A stretch of 64,000 bases of DNA. Source: UBA8941 sp963780545. GTDB taxonomy: Archaea; Thermoproteota; Bathyarchaeia; TCS64. Positions within the stretch are counted from its first letter, which is position 1. Every line of letters starts with the position of its first letter. Location: the NCBI GenBank assembly GCA_963780545.1, contig CAWACK010000020.1, positions 186,001 to 250,000 on the forward strand, given 5' to 3'. The notes beneath the pieces were generated by a model, which was given only the letters and a program-made list of their open reading frames with translations, did no database searches and had not been told where the DNA came from. Made by a program: the position numbers and the translations under genes. Positions 44,331-50,743 of the stretch are shown here, in pieces.

Positions 44331-45428
44331 AGATTCGGACTGTTCCAGCCCTATCCCCTTACGGAGAATAACCCTAGCCGCATTCACATCCCGATCCAGA
44401 ACAAGCCCACAGCTTGGGCAGACGTGTGTTCTAACAGCTAGATCTTTAGGAACATACTCACCGCACCCTGAGCACAGTTGGCTGGTGTTTCGGGGATCAA
44501 CGAACACCATCACGCCCTCTGACAGCCGCGCCATGTAGGTCAAGGCGTCCCTCAGCATCCCCCAACCAGCGTCACCGATGCTCTTACTCAGATGCCTGTT
44601 CCTCACCATATTGGTGATCTTAAGGTCTTCAACAACTATCATCTCATACCTGTTCACGATGCCCCTCGCCGTCTTATAGGCGAAGTCCCTCCTCTGATTT
44701 GACACCCTCTCACACTGCACAGCCACCCGGAGCCTAGCCTTCTCCCAGTTGTTGGAACCTCTACGTCGTCTGCTGACGCGTCGATGCAGCCTCCTCAGCT
44801 TATCCTCCGATCTCCTGTAGCTCCTCGGAGCCTCAATCAATGATCCATCCGATAACGCCACCAGGCTGTTTAACCCTAGATCTACACCCACGGCTGGCAG
44901 CCTGCCACGAATGAGCTTAGCCTCAACCTCAGATGCGAATACCGCGTACCACTTTCCAGATGAGCTGCGGCTGATCGTCAGGGTCTTAATCTCTCCCTCT
45001 ATTGGCCGATGCAGCTTCAGCTTCAACGCCCCAATCTTGGAGAGCTTGAGGATTGAGCCATCTAGCTTGAATCCGAACTGAGGATACGTTAAGCTGTTGT
45101 AGCTCCTCACACGCCTAAAGTGCGGTGTGTCGGCCCTCAGCCCGGCTCTCCTCCTGGCCCAGCAGTTCTCGAAGCCTAATCTGACTCTTTTAGCGACGTT
45201 CTGCAGAACCTGGCTGAACACCCTACCAAGCTCAGGCGTCTCAGCCTTCAACCCTGGCAGTATGTATGTCAGGGACTTGTGTGTGGGTGTTCCTCTCCCG
45301 GCCCTCCTCTCGTCGAGGCAGTATCCTAGGAGCTTGTTGTAGGTGAGTCTGCATAGGTTCAGCTGTTCCTCAAGTACCTCTATCTGAGCCTGTGTTGGCT
45401 GTAGGTGGTACTTGTAGGAGAGATTCAT
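44235..45428 (-). CDS. tnpB: RNA-guided endonuclease TnpB
   Basis: A 397-residue TnpB with an apparently complete RuvC-like nuclease. 'LNLCRLTYNKLLGYCLDERR' is the N-terminal helix-turn-helix block. The catalytic residues appear in 'LPAVGVDLGLNSLVALSDG' (Asp), 'YEMIVVEDLKITNMV' (Glu) and 'LVLDRDVNAARVILRKG' (Asp). The zinc ribbon 'NTSQLCSGCGEYVPKDL' with 'HVCPSCGLVLDRD' supplies CxxC pairs. TnpB cuts DNA guided by the omega RNA and maintains its transposon. It starts at ATG 45428. No frameshift, so it may be active. Confidence 0.95.
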   Translation of the reverse strand: MNLSYKYHLQPTQAQIEVLEEQLNLCRLTYNKLLGYCLDERRAGRGTPTHKSLTYILPGLKAETPELGRVFSQVLQNVAKRVRLGFENCWARRRAGLRADTPHFRRVRSYNSLTYPQFGFKLDGSILKLSKIGALKLKLHRPIEGEIKTLTISRSSSGKWYAVFASEVEAKLIRGRLPAVGVDLGLNSLVALSDGSLIEAPRSYRRSEDKLRRLHRRVSRRRRGSNNWEKARLRVAVQCERVSNQRRDFAYKTARGIVNRYEMIVVEDLKITNMVRNRHLSKSIGDAGWGMLRDALTYMARLSEGVMVFVDPRNTSQLCSGCGEYVPKDLAVRTHVCPSCGLVLDRDVNAARVILRKGIGLEQSESTPVGDSASAEGVIPVMHAELMKQEARLFRGG

Positions 45429-45548
45429 CGTCGTTTCTGCGCCTCGATGGTTTTCTTATCCGAATCCTTTGGGAGGTGACCAAAAGACTCAACGTTGAAT
45501 CTTCATATAAAATAGCCAGTTTTACCACTTTCAGCTAACCCCATTCAT

Positions 45549-45568
45549 CCCATGACTAAAGTCATGGG
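45549..45568 (-). repeat. Orphan TnpB-type end hairpin
   Basis: CCCATGACTAAAGTCATGGG, a perfect 8-bp stem with a 4-nt loop, in a CTTTC/ATGAAT context typical of IS605-type ends. Read on the minus strand it resembles the right end of a second TnpB element whose body is missing. Alternatively it is the left end of the adjacent element. Confidence 0.5.
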
Positions 45569-45572
45569 CTTT

Positions 45573-45844
45573 CTGGGGAACCGATCGTAATTGAGTCGGC
45601 TGGTGAACCCGCCGCTTCTCCTCCGTCGAGGATCACAGTCGAATCGATTAAGCGGGACCTCAGCTCGTACCTCAGGGACCTGGATTTCTGGGAGGACGAC
45701 GAGAAGGTGGTGGTGACGCCTAGACGGTTTCTCGGCCACAAGAAGTTTGCCTCAATCTCCTCTATGGTGGAGGAGGTTGGGGGTAGATACATCAGCGCTG
45801 GGAGGAGGTCGCGTTTTCTGATAGAGAAGAAGAATCGGGGCTAA
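45573..45844 (+). pseudogene. C-terminal fragment of an archaeal conserved protein
   Basis: A plus-strand frame with no start reads 'GEPIVIESAGEPAASPPSRI', 'TVESIKRDLSSYLRDLDFWE', 'VVTPRRFLGHKKFASISSMV', 'EEVGGRYISAGRRSRFLIEK' and TAA. The 'P(R)RFLG...F..I...V...GG.Y.SAG..S.F' pattern recurs at the C-terminus of various archaeal proteins of unknown or DNA-related role. The 5' part was lost at the IS605-type end hairpin just to its left. Confidence 0.55.
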
Positions 45845-45858
45845 TTTGATTAATTTGA

Positions 45859-45867
45859 GCGCGCGCG
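45859..45867. repeat. Alternating GC tract
   Basis: GCGCGCGCG just beyond the stop of the C-terminal fragment. GTGCGCGCAC follows at 45930-45939. Confidence 0.65.
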
Positions 45868-45995
45868 GATGTTCAATCATTTTTTGTTTTTAATACTCGA
45901 GTATGAAATTCTTCACTACATTGTTCGGGTGCGCGCACCTGATGTGATTTTCAAAACGTTGATAGCCTGTTTAGACTAATGATAGTAGAAATAAC

Positions 45996-46649
45996 TTGAA
46001 GGCAGTTGGCATCAGTAGTAGTGGGAGAAAGGGCTCGTACTCCAGAACCATCGTGCAGACCATTCTCGAAGGATCCGGCGTAGAATACGAGTTGATTGAC
46101 TTAGCCCCCTTAAACATCAAGGGATGCGTAGGGTGTCTCAAATGCGCACGTGACAACGTATGCGTTCAGAAAGATGATTTTCAAGGCGTGGTGAATAAGG
46201 TAATCGAAGCGGATGCCCTTGTTTTCGGTGGCGCCAACTACTACGGCGTGTTGAACGCTATTGGGCACGCGTTCTGGGAGAGAACATTCTCGCTGAGGCA
46301 CCGCGACGCGTTTCTGCTGGCTGGGAAACTGGGTATTGCGGTTGGGCTTAATCGAGACTCGGAGAATAGAGAGGCGACTGCCTTCATTGAGAAGATGATG
46401 CGTAGTAACAATATGGCTGTGGTTGGATCTTTTACGGATTCGGGGCATCAGCAGTGTTACGATTGTGGGTTTGGCCATGGTTGTACCGCTGGGAATGTGT
46501 ACGCTCATATGGGTTTGACTACGGCTGAGCTTGCGCAGAAGAATCGTCCTGTGGAGTATGGTTGTGAGGCGCAGGAGAGGGCGAAGGCGCTCGGGAAGAT
46601 GCTTGGGTCTATTCTGTCGGCGCGTGCGGCTTACAAATCATCTCTTTAG
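45996..46649 (+). CDS. Iron-sulfur flavoprotein (Isf / NADPH-dependent FMN reductase fold)
   Basis: A 217-residue flavodoxin-fold protein. 'KAVGISSSGRKGSYSRTIVQ' is the FMN phosphate loop, 'NIKGCVGCLKCARDNVCVQK' (about 45-64) provides the compact C-x2-C-x2-C-x5-C cluster motif of Isf proteins, and 'DALVFGGANYYGVLNAIGHA' is the second FMN loop. The C-terminal part adds a 'CYDCGFGHGC' cysteine set not seen in minimal Isf. It probably transfers electrons, possibly detoxifying O2 or peroxide as in methanogen Isf. It starts at TTG 45996. Confidence 0.85.
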   Translation: MKAVGISSSGRKGSYSRTIVQTILEGSGVEYELIDLAPLNIKGCVGCLKCARDNVCVQKDDFQGVVNKVIEADALVFGGANYYGVLNAIGHAFWERTFSLRHRDAFLLAGKLGIAVGLNRDSENREATAFIEKMMRSNNMAVVGSFTDSGHQQCYDCGFGHGCTAGNVYAHMGLTTAELAQKNRPVEYGCEAQERAKALGKMLGSILSARAAYKSSL

Positions 46650-46704
46650 AGTAGGTTGACGCCAGCTTCCTTAAGGCCTGGAGCATCAAGGACCCAGCCG
46701 ACAA
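46646..46704 (-). pseudogene. Very short C-terminal fragment next to a GC tract
   Basis: Minus-strand code from the GC tract reads 'VVGWVLDAPGLKEAGVNLL' to TAA, overlapping the Isf stop. It is too short to identify; the clean ending at a stop and beginning at a tract fit the pattern seen for other remnants. Confidence 0.3.
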
Positions 46705-46714
46705 CGCGCGCGCG
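46705..46714. repeat. Alternating GC tract
   Basis: CGCGCGCGCG between the Isf gene and the first toxin-antitoxin locus. GTGCGTGCGCGGGCG follows at 46787-46801. Confidence 0.7.
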
Positions 46715-46858
46715 GCGACGACAGATATACGTACACATGCTCGGAAGCGCGTGATGCTATATGTCATGGAACGTTACATATAGAAGTGCGTGCGCGGGCG
46801 TAAAAGCTGGATTCACGAGGATCCCGCTGCTCCCGAGAATTTTCCCACCACCATAAAG

Positions 46859-46871
46859 ATAAATGATTTAT
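46859..46871 (+). promoter_or_regulatory. Palindrome over the TATA region of vapBC locus 1
   Basis: ATAAATGATTTAT is a perfect 13-nt palindrome lying 27-39 nt before GTG 46898, the TATA position for a leaderless transcript. This suits autoregulation by the antitoxin. Confidence 0.5.
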
Positions 46872-46897
46872 CCCACCAACTTGGATTTGGTGAGTGA

Positions 46898-47158
46898 GTG
46901 GGAAGGTTGAGCATTCAGGAGCTGGACAGCAAGGGCAGAGTCGTTCTGCCGAAGAGGGAGAGGGAGAAGATGGGGATCAAGCGCAGGGTCCTAGTGATCA
47001 ACGCGGGTGACCACATCAAGATCGTTCCCCTGCCGGAGAAGCCCCTGGAGGCCCTCGAGGGCGCCTTGGAGATCAAGACACCCTTCAGCGAGTTGAGGAG
47101 GGCGGCGGAGGAGCTAGCGGAAGACGAGGCGGGGAGGGACAGAAGGTGCCCCTCATAG
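46898..47158 (+). CDS. AbrB/MazE-type antitoxin, locus 1
   Basis: An 86-residue protein from GTG 46898. The swapped-hairpin AbrB domain is clear: 'LSIQELDSKGRVVLPKRERE', 'RRVLVINAGDHIKIVPLPEK'. The C-terminal helical part ('SELRRAAEELAEDEAGR') would bind the toxin. It overlaps the downstream PIN gene by 13 bp, as in classic toxin-antitoxin operons. It acts as the DNA-binding antitoxin. Confidence 0.88.
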   Translation: MGRLSIQELDSKGRVVLPKREREKMGIKRRVLVINAGDHIKIVPLPEKPLEALEGALEIKTPFSELRRAAEELAEDEAGRDRRCPS

Positions 47159-47550
47159 AAGATGACACGGTCTTCGCGTTCCTCAACAGCCTCGATGGGC
47201 ACCATGAGGCGGCGAAGGCGCTGATGAGGAGGCTGGATTGGGGGGAGTTTGAGGCGGAGCTTTCAAGCGTGGCCCTGGTCGAGATGGAGCTCGTGTATAT
47301 GAGTCAGGGGCTCGAGGGTAGGCTCGTCGGCGATTTGGCTGCGGTCGCGGCCCTCAGGGGGGTCAGGGTGCTCCCGCTCACCCCCGACGTGGCTGTGGCG
47401 GCGGCGTACATCAGGGGGGCTCACGGCCTCAGCTTCTTCGACTCCCACTACGCCGCTACGGCCCTCTCGGGTGATGGAGAGATAGTGAGTTTCGATGAGG
47501 CCTACGATAGGGTGCCGGGCTTGAAGAGGATCGAGCCCCAGGTAGCGTAG
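47146..47550 (+). CDS. VapC-type PIN-domain toxin, locus 1
   Basis: A 134-residue PIN-domain ribonuclease. Acidic metal ligands are visible in 'PLIEDDTVFAFLNSLDGHH' (N-terminal Asp), 'SVALVEMELVYMSQG' (Glu), 'AHGLSFFDSHYAATAL' (Asp-rich centre) and 'GEIVSFDEAYDRVPGL' (final Asp). It probably cleaves tRNA or rRNA when the antitoxin is removed. The start overlaps the antitoxin end. All catalytic positions are present. Confidence 0.88.
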   Translation: MPLIEDDTVFAFLNSLDGHHEAAKALMRRLDWGEFEAELSSVALVEMELVYMSQGLEGRLVGDLAAVAALRGVRVLPLTPDVAVAAAYIRGAHGLSFFDSHYAATALSGDGEIVSFDEAYDRVPGLKRIEPQVA

Positions 47551-47556
47551 TGCGGG

Positions 47557-47588
47557 GCGCGCGCATTTTGTAGATACGTCGCGCGCGC
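47557..47588. repeat. Paired alternating GC tracts
   Basis: GCGCGCGC (47557-47564) and CGCGCGCGC (47580-47588) separated by 15 bp lie between the convergent stop codons of toxin-antitoxin loci 1 and 2. The pair could bracket a lost insertion (inference). Confidence 0.65.
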
Positions 47589-47589
47589 T

Positions 47590-47985
47590 TCATATCCATC
47601 GGGTTTTACAACCGAGTTTCTCGAAGTGTTCGTCTTCAGTGATTATGTACTCCGCTGAGTTTTGTTTGAATGTGGCTGCGATTAACGCGTCGGCTATCGG
47701 GACGTTTGGGTGCTTGTTCAGAAGTTTACCCGCTTCTAGGGCGATCGTTTTGTCGATGTTGGTGATTATAGCGCCTCTGTTTTCTAGGGTGTTGAGTTGG
47801 TTGATGGCGGCGTCGATGCCGATTCTTCTACTCGTGATCTTGATGTACTCTGCGAGTACTATGGATGGTAAGAGTAAGTGGCGGTTGAGTTCGCGTTGGA
47901 GGAGTGTGGATGCTTTCTGTTGAGTTTCCTCTGTTGGTGGGAACCAGAATGTGATGAGTAGTTTTGTGTCGCATATGGCGGTCAA
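47590..47985 (-). CDS. VapC-type PIN-domain toxin, locus 2
   Basis: A 131-residue PIN nuclease: 'AICDTKLLITFWFPPTEETQ' (N-terminal Asp), 'PSIVLAEYIKITSRRIGIDA' (Glu), 'HPNVPIADALIAATFKQNSA' (central Asp) and 'YIITEDEHFEKLG' (Asp). The start ATG 47985 overlaps the antitoxin stop by four bases (ATGA-type). Intact. Confidence 0.9.
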   Translation of the reverse strand: MTAICDTKLLITFWFPPTEETQQKASTLLQRELNRHLLLPSIVLAEYIKITSRRIGIDAAINQLNTLENRGAIITNIDKTIALEAGKLLNKHPNVPIADALIAATFKQNSAEYIITEDEHFEKLGCKTRWI

Positions 47986-48203
47986 CGCCAGCTGCGCCTC
48001 GTCTCTTCTAGTTCTGTGAGCATTTTGTCATATTCTTCTTCGCCGATAGGTGGGCCTGGTTTAGGTGGGGGGATGGGTTGGAGGAGGATGCCTTCGGAGT
48101 GTTCGCTTATGTTCATGTTTGTTCCCTCGGTTATGTTGAGTTTGGCCATGAGTTTGGCGGGGATTGTTACTTGGCCCTTACGTTTGACCCTTACGATAGT
48201 CAT
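47982..48203 (-). CDS. AbrB-type antitoxin, locus 2
   Basis: A 73-residue AbrB-fold antitoxin: 'TIVRVKRKGQVTIPAKLMAK', 'ITEGTNMNISEHSEGILLQP', then a proline-rich linker and a helical toxin-binding tail 'EEYDKMLTELEETRRSWR'. An imperfect inverted repeat, TTATACC...GGTATGA, spans the start codon at 48203, and a TATA-like TTAAAAAG lies about 27 nt upstream, consistent with autoregulated leaderless expression. Confidence 0.88.
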   Translation of the reverse strand: MTIVRVKRKGQVTIPAKLMAKLNITEGTNMNISEHSEGILLQPIPPPKPGPPIGEEEYDKMLTELEETRRSWR

Positions 48204-48373
48204 ACCTTTTCGTGGTATAACTTTTTAACTGTTGTACATAAGGATTGTGCGTGTTATCCGCAGCTATTCTCAAAAGAAGAGGGATCAACGAACTCAAGAA
48301 GAACCTAAAAACTATGAAAAAGTAGGAAAAAGCACACGAATACTTTGCGCAAGATTATGCTGGTTTGCCGTCT

Positions 48374-48385
48374 CGCGCGCACGCG
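48374..48385. repeat. GC-alternating tract
   Basis: CGCGCGCACGCG, the left border of the small fragment 48402-48482. Confidence 0.65.
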
Positions 48386-48401
48386 ATCTTGGGTGCTGTT
48401 A

Positions 48402-48482
48402 TCAGCGCTTGTCCTCGGCTTGGGCGTATTCCGCGAAGCATTTGAGGCACGCCTCACCTTGGCCTGGGATGTAGGCGATGAA
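48402..48482 (-). pseudogene. C-terminal fragment between two GC tracts
   Basis: Minus-strand code reads 'IAYIPGQGEACLKCFAEYAQ' then 'AEDKR' and TGA. The 'PG...CLKCF' with CxxC resembles the zinc-site region of ThiF/HesA/E1-like proteins, but the fragment is too short to be sure. It lies in a different frame from the toxin fragment that adjoins it across the tract 48483-48491. Confidence 0.4.
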
Positions 48483-48491
48483 GCGCGCGCG
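48483..48491. repeat. Alternating GC tract truncating a PIN toxin
   Basis: GCGCGCGCG where recognisable PIN sequence of locus 3 stops and an unrelated fragment begins. Confidence 0.75.
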
Positions 48492-48648
48492 TTAAGGCCT
48501 CATCTACGACGTATTCGGTCGTATAGAATCTCGTGAAAGGGATGCCGCCGTCTCTAATAGCGTCCATGGTGGCTCTCGCTGAAGTGTGGTTGGTGTCGTC
48601 TAGGTTGTATAGGGCGATTAAGGCGGATGTGTCGAGAAATATCTTCAT
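48492..48648 (-). pseudogene. PIN-domain toxin, locus 3, truncated
   Basis: From ATG 48648: 'MKIFLDTSALIALYNLDDTN' (first catalytic Asp), 'HTSARATMDAIRDGGIPFTR', 'FYTTEYVVDEALTRA' (catalytic Glu). PIN toxins have 120-140 residues; here the domain ends after about 53 residues at the GC tract 48483-48491. The frame then runs briefly into the neighbouring fragment and stops. Asp residues of the second half are lost, so it is inactive. Confidence 0.8.
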
Positions 48649-48887
48649 CGCTTTGACTCACCGTAGAGCTCCTCGTCTAGCTTCGAGGAGTCGGTTCTTA
48701 CACCGGTCTTAACTGGCTTTAACTCGAAGAGGGGGTCCTCGGAGAGGGGTATGCTGGTTTCTATCCATTGTCGAACCGCCTCCCTCACTCCCTGCTTGAT
48801 TGTTATGTTCTTCTCCTTAGCGGCCTTCACGAGGAGTCTGTACTCCTCCTCAGGTAGCTCGGTCTGTACGTTCTTCTGAGCCATCAA
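48645..48887 (-). CDS. VapB-like antitoxin, locus 3
   Basis: An 80-residue protein from ATG 48887 or 48884: 'NVQTELPEEEYRLLVKAAKE', 'KNITIKQGVREAVRQWIETS' look like a ribbon-helix-helix DNA-binding domain, followed by a toxin-binding tail. It overlaps the truncated toxin by four bases. The antitoxin is intact although its toxin is broken. Confidence 0.75.
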   Translation of the reverse strand: MMAQKNVQTELPEEEYRLLVKAAKEKNITIKQGVREAVRQWIETSIPLSEDPLFELKPVKTGVRTDSSKLDEELYGESKR

Positions 48888-48910
48888 ACCACGTTTTTAC
48901 ATGCAATGTC

Positions 48911-48927
48911 CATGTTTAATAAACATG
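48911..48927 (-). promoter_or_regulatory. Palindromic operator over the TATA box of locus 3
   Basis: CATGTTTAATAAACATG has 8-nt arms around one base and contains a TATA-like TTTAATAAA, 24-40 nt upstream of ATG 48887. An RHH antitoxin bound here would block promoter recognition. Confidence 0.6.
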
Positions 48928-49027
48928 TAGGTTACATGAAGCAGGTGCGGTAGTATAAAGCGAAGGCCTGTTCGCGCGCTCCTATGAGAACATTTTCAGG
49001 AGCCCCGGTGCCCGGGCGGCATCCCAC

Positions 49028-50116
49028 TTAGCTCCGCAGGCCATCTAGTGCTCTCTTACCCATGTTCTTAAGTTTTCTCTCAACCAATCCCACATCAGCG
49101 TCTCTATAAGGCTCGTTCCTGCTCAACATGAAGAACATGATCCTCGCCATCTCGTGGGCAACAGCCACCACGGCGCACCCGGAACCCCTACGCTTCGACA
49201 CACGCTCATACATCCCTCCGAGCCTAGCGTCATGCCGGACAGCTGTCTGAGCCGACTCCACCAACGCCCACCGAAGCCTCTTATTACCGGGACCCGAGAC
49301 GCCACCGATCCTCGTCTTCTCCCCGGACTGGTGGACGCTCGGCACCAACCCCATCCACGAGGCGAACTCCTTGTCGCCGCGGAACCGGCCGACATCACCG
49401 ACCTCCGACACGACGAGCATCGCGGTGAAGTACCCTACACCAGTCATCGTCATCAGCAGCCGCACACGCCGATCCTCCGCAGCGAGGACCGCGATCTTCT
49501 CTTCAATAAGCGTGACTTGGCAGTCGACTGCCTCCAGAACAGCGAGGTCGCTTCGCAGTATGGCATCATCCATGAATCCGAGGCTCAGTCCCCTCAGCCA
49601 CGCGACGTTGTCCTTGCTGAAGGCCGTCGTGCCGGGCATGCGAAGCCCATGTTTGTCAAGCAAACCGTGTATCCGGTTCTTCACCTCGGTTCTGTTCTTC
49701 ACCAGGTTCAGGCGGTGGCGGAGGAGCTCCCGGCGACTCCTCAGCTCCTCGCCGGGCACGTAGCAGGTGGGTATCATGTCTGCGCGTAGCAGTCCCGCGA
49801 GGGTCTTGGCGTCGACCTTGTCCGTCTTCACCTTCGCCTCCGCGATCAGTCGTGGTCTTGGAGGGATTGGATAGGGCTACGTCGACTCCGCGTTCCTCGA
49901 GTCTGTCTATGGATCGGTATCCACAGGTTCCCAGTGGATTCGACCACGGCTCGGACTTCGTCGTGGAAGGTGATTAACTTTCCTGCGAACTCCTCTATGC
50001 CCTCGGGGTCGTTGGGGAAGCGGATTTCGTCTAGTAGATGCTCCATCCTCATCCAGGACCGCTGCCTGACACATCTTTTTATGGACGTCTATTCCAACGT
50101 ATTTCACGGGTGTCAC
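49028..50116 (-). pseudogene. IS110-family transposase with several frameshifts
   Basis: Three frames together encode an IS110 (DEDD) recombinase of about 360 residues. From 50116, 'VKYVGIDVHKKMCQAAVLDE' is the first DEDD Asp block; the next frame gives 'LLDEIRFPNDPEGIEEFAGK' and 'AVVESTGNLWIPI'; a third gives 'LEERGVDVALSNPSKT'; and 49831-49028 encodes 'KTDKVDAKTLAGLLRADMIP' and the Transposase_20 C-terminal domain 'MTMTGVGYFTAMLVVSEVGD', 'FASWMGLVPSVHQSGEKTR' with the catalytic Ser region. At least three shifts separate them, so the element is probably dead unless the assembly is faulty. Confidence 0.85.
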
Positions 50117-50280
50117 CTCGGGTGGCCTGCGGGCGGCACGCTCCTATCGGGTCTCGGGGGACCAGTCGGGTAGCCGCTCGGGATCTGGCCCAGTCTGGCT
50201 CAGGGTCTCACGTGGACCAAGCGCGCGGCGGGCCTAGGCCACCCGCGACACCCTCAGAGTCTCTCCTGAAAACGTTTCTC
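50117..50280 (-). other. IS110 upstream non-coding region, possible bridge RNA
   Basis: IS110 elements encode a structured bridge RNA in the non-coding DNA flanking the recombinase gene. This 160-bp GC-rich segment directly upstream of the recombinase start has many self-complementary blocks (for example GGTGGCCT...AGGCCACC across 50111-50118 and 50236-50245). The position fits; the exact RNA cannot be drawn with confidence. Confidence 0.35.
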
Positions 50281-50407
50281 ATACCGTCTGGCCTGTCCCG
50301 TTATTGGTGTAAAATGGTTTTAAATTCATATTCCCGTTTATAGCCGATAATATGGCTTATCTTCAAGAAGGATAATAAACCCGCTATGTGACCCGCGCGC
50401 GAAATGT

Positions 50408-50712
50408 GGTCGGTGTGCCGGCCGTAACCCACCTTCTGTTTTAAGCGGCATTCGGCTATACGGGCTACCCGCGCCCCCTGCAGGCGGGTCTCGGCGCCTA
50501 TTCGCCCTTTCACCCTGCGGGTCGGCCGTCTCACCCCTGCCCCTCGGCGTCCTCGCCCCTGATCGGGGTTCACAGCATTAGCCGGGGGAGGTATCGTTTC
50601 TGTCCGGAGCCGACGCTCTCGCGCCACGCCTCGCGGCGTCGCAGCCCTGCTCGGTGGATGGAGTTTCCTCAGACCCTCACGGGCCCGGCGGCCGCTCACC
50701 GGCTCACCGACC
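50408..50712 (-). ncRNA. rnpB: RNase P RNA
   Basis: About 305 nt on the minus strand. The P1 helix is closed by GGTCGGTG (5') and CACCGACC (3'). Conserved region I, GAGGAAACTCC, appears near the 5' side and conserved region V, ACAGAAGGTGGGTTACGG, near the 3' end, which are the two strands of the P4 core. CAGAAACGATACC and GGGTGAAAGGGCG lie between them. It processes 5' ends of pre-tRNA. A long protein-like frame over the same region (50301-50858) is only a by-product of GC richness. Confidence 0.92.
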
Positions 50713-50734
50713 GTGAGACAAGAGAATTGGGGAG

Positions 50735-50742
50735 GGTATAAG
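50735..50742 (-). promoter_or_regulatory. TATA box of the RNase P RNA gene
   Basis: CTTATACC-type element on the minus strand, about 25-30 nt upstream of the RNA 5' end at about 50712 and overlapping the end of the dehalogenase-like gene. Confidence 0.55.
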
Positions 50743-50743
50743 G

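Larger units (their letters stand above)
44190..45548 (-). mobile_element. IS605/IS1341-type element carrying only tnpB
   Basis: A stand-alone TnpB transposon. The right end (minus-strand 3' side) carries a 7-bp hairpin overlapping the tnpB stop at 44239-44256 and the typical GAAGCCCGCC context. The left boundary is unclear, between the tnpB start and about 45548. There is no tnpA (HUH transposase) gene in the window. Confidence 0.6.

Noticed and set aside
45545..45792. Minus-strand open frames of 64 and 76 codons
   Set aside because: They are antisense to the plus-strand C-terminal fragment 45573-45844, which has far better protein character.
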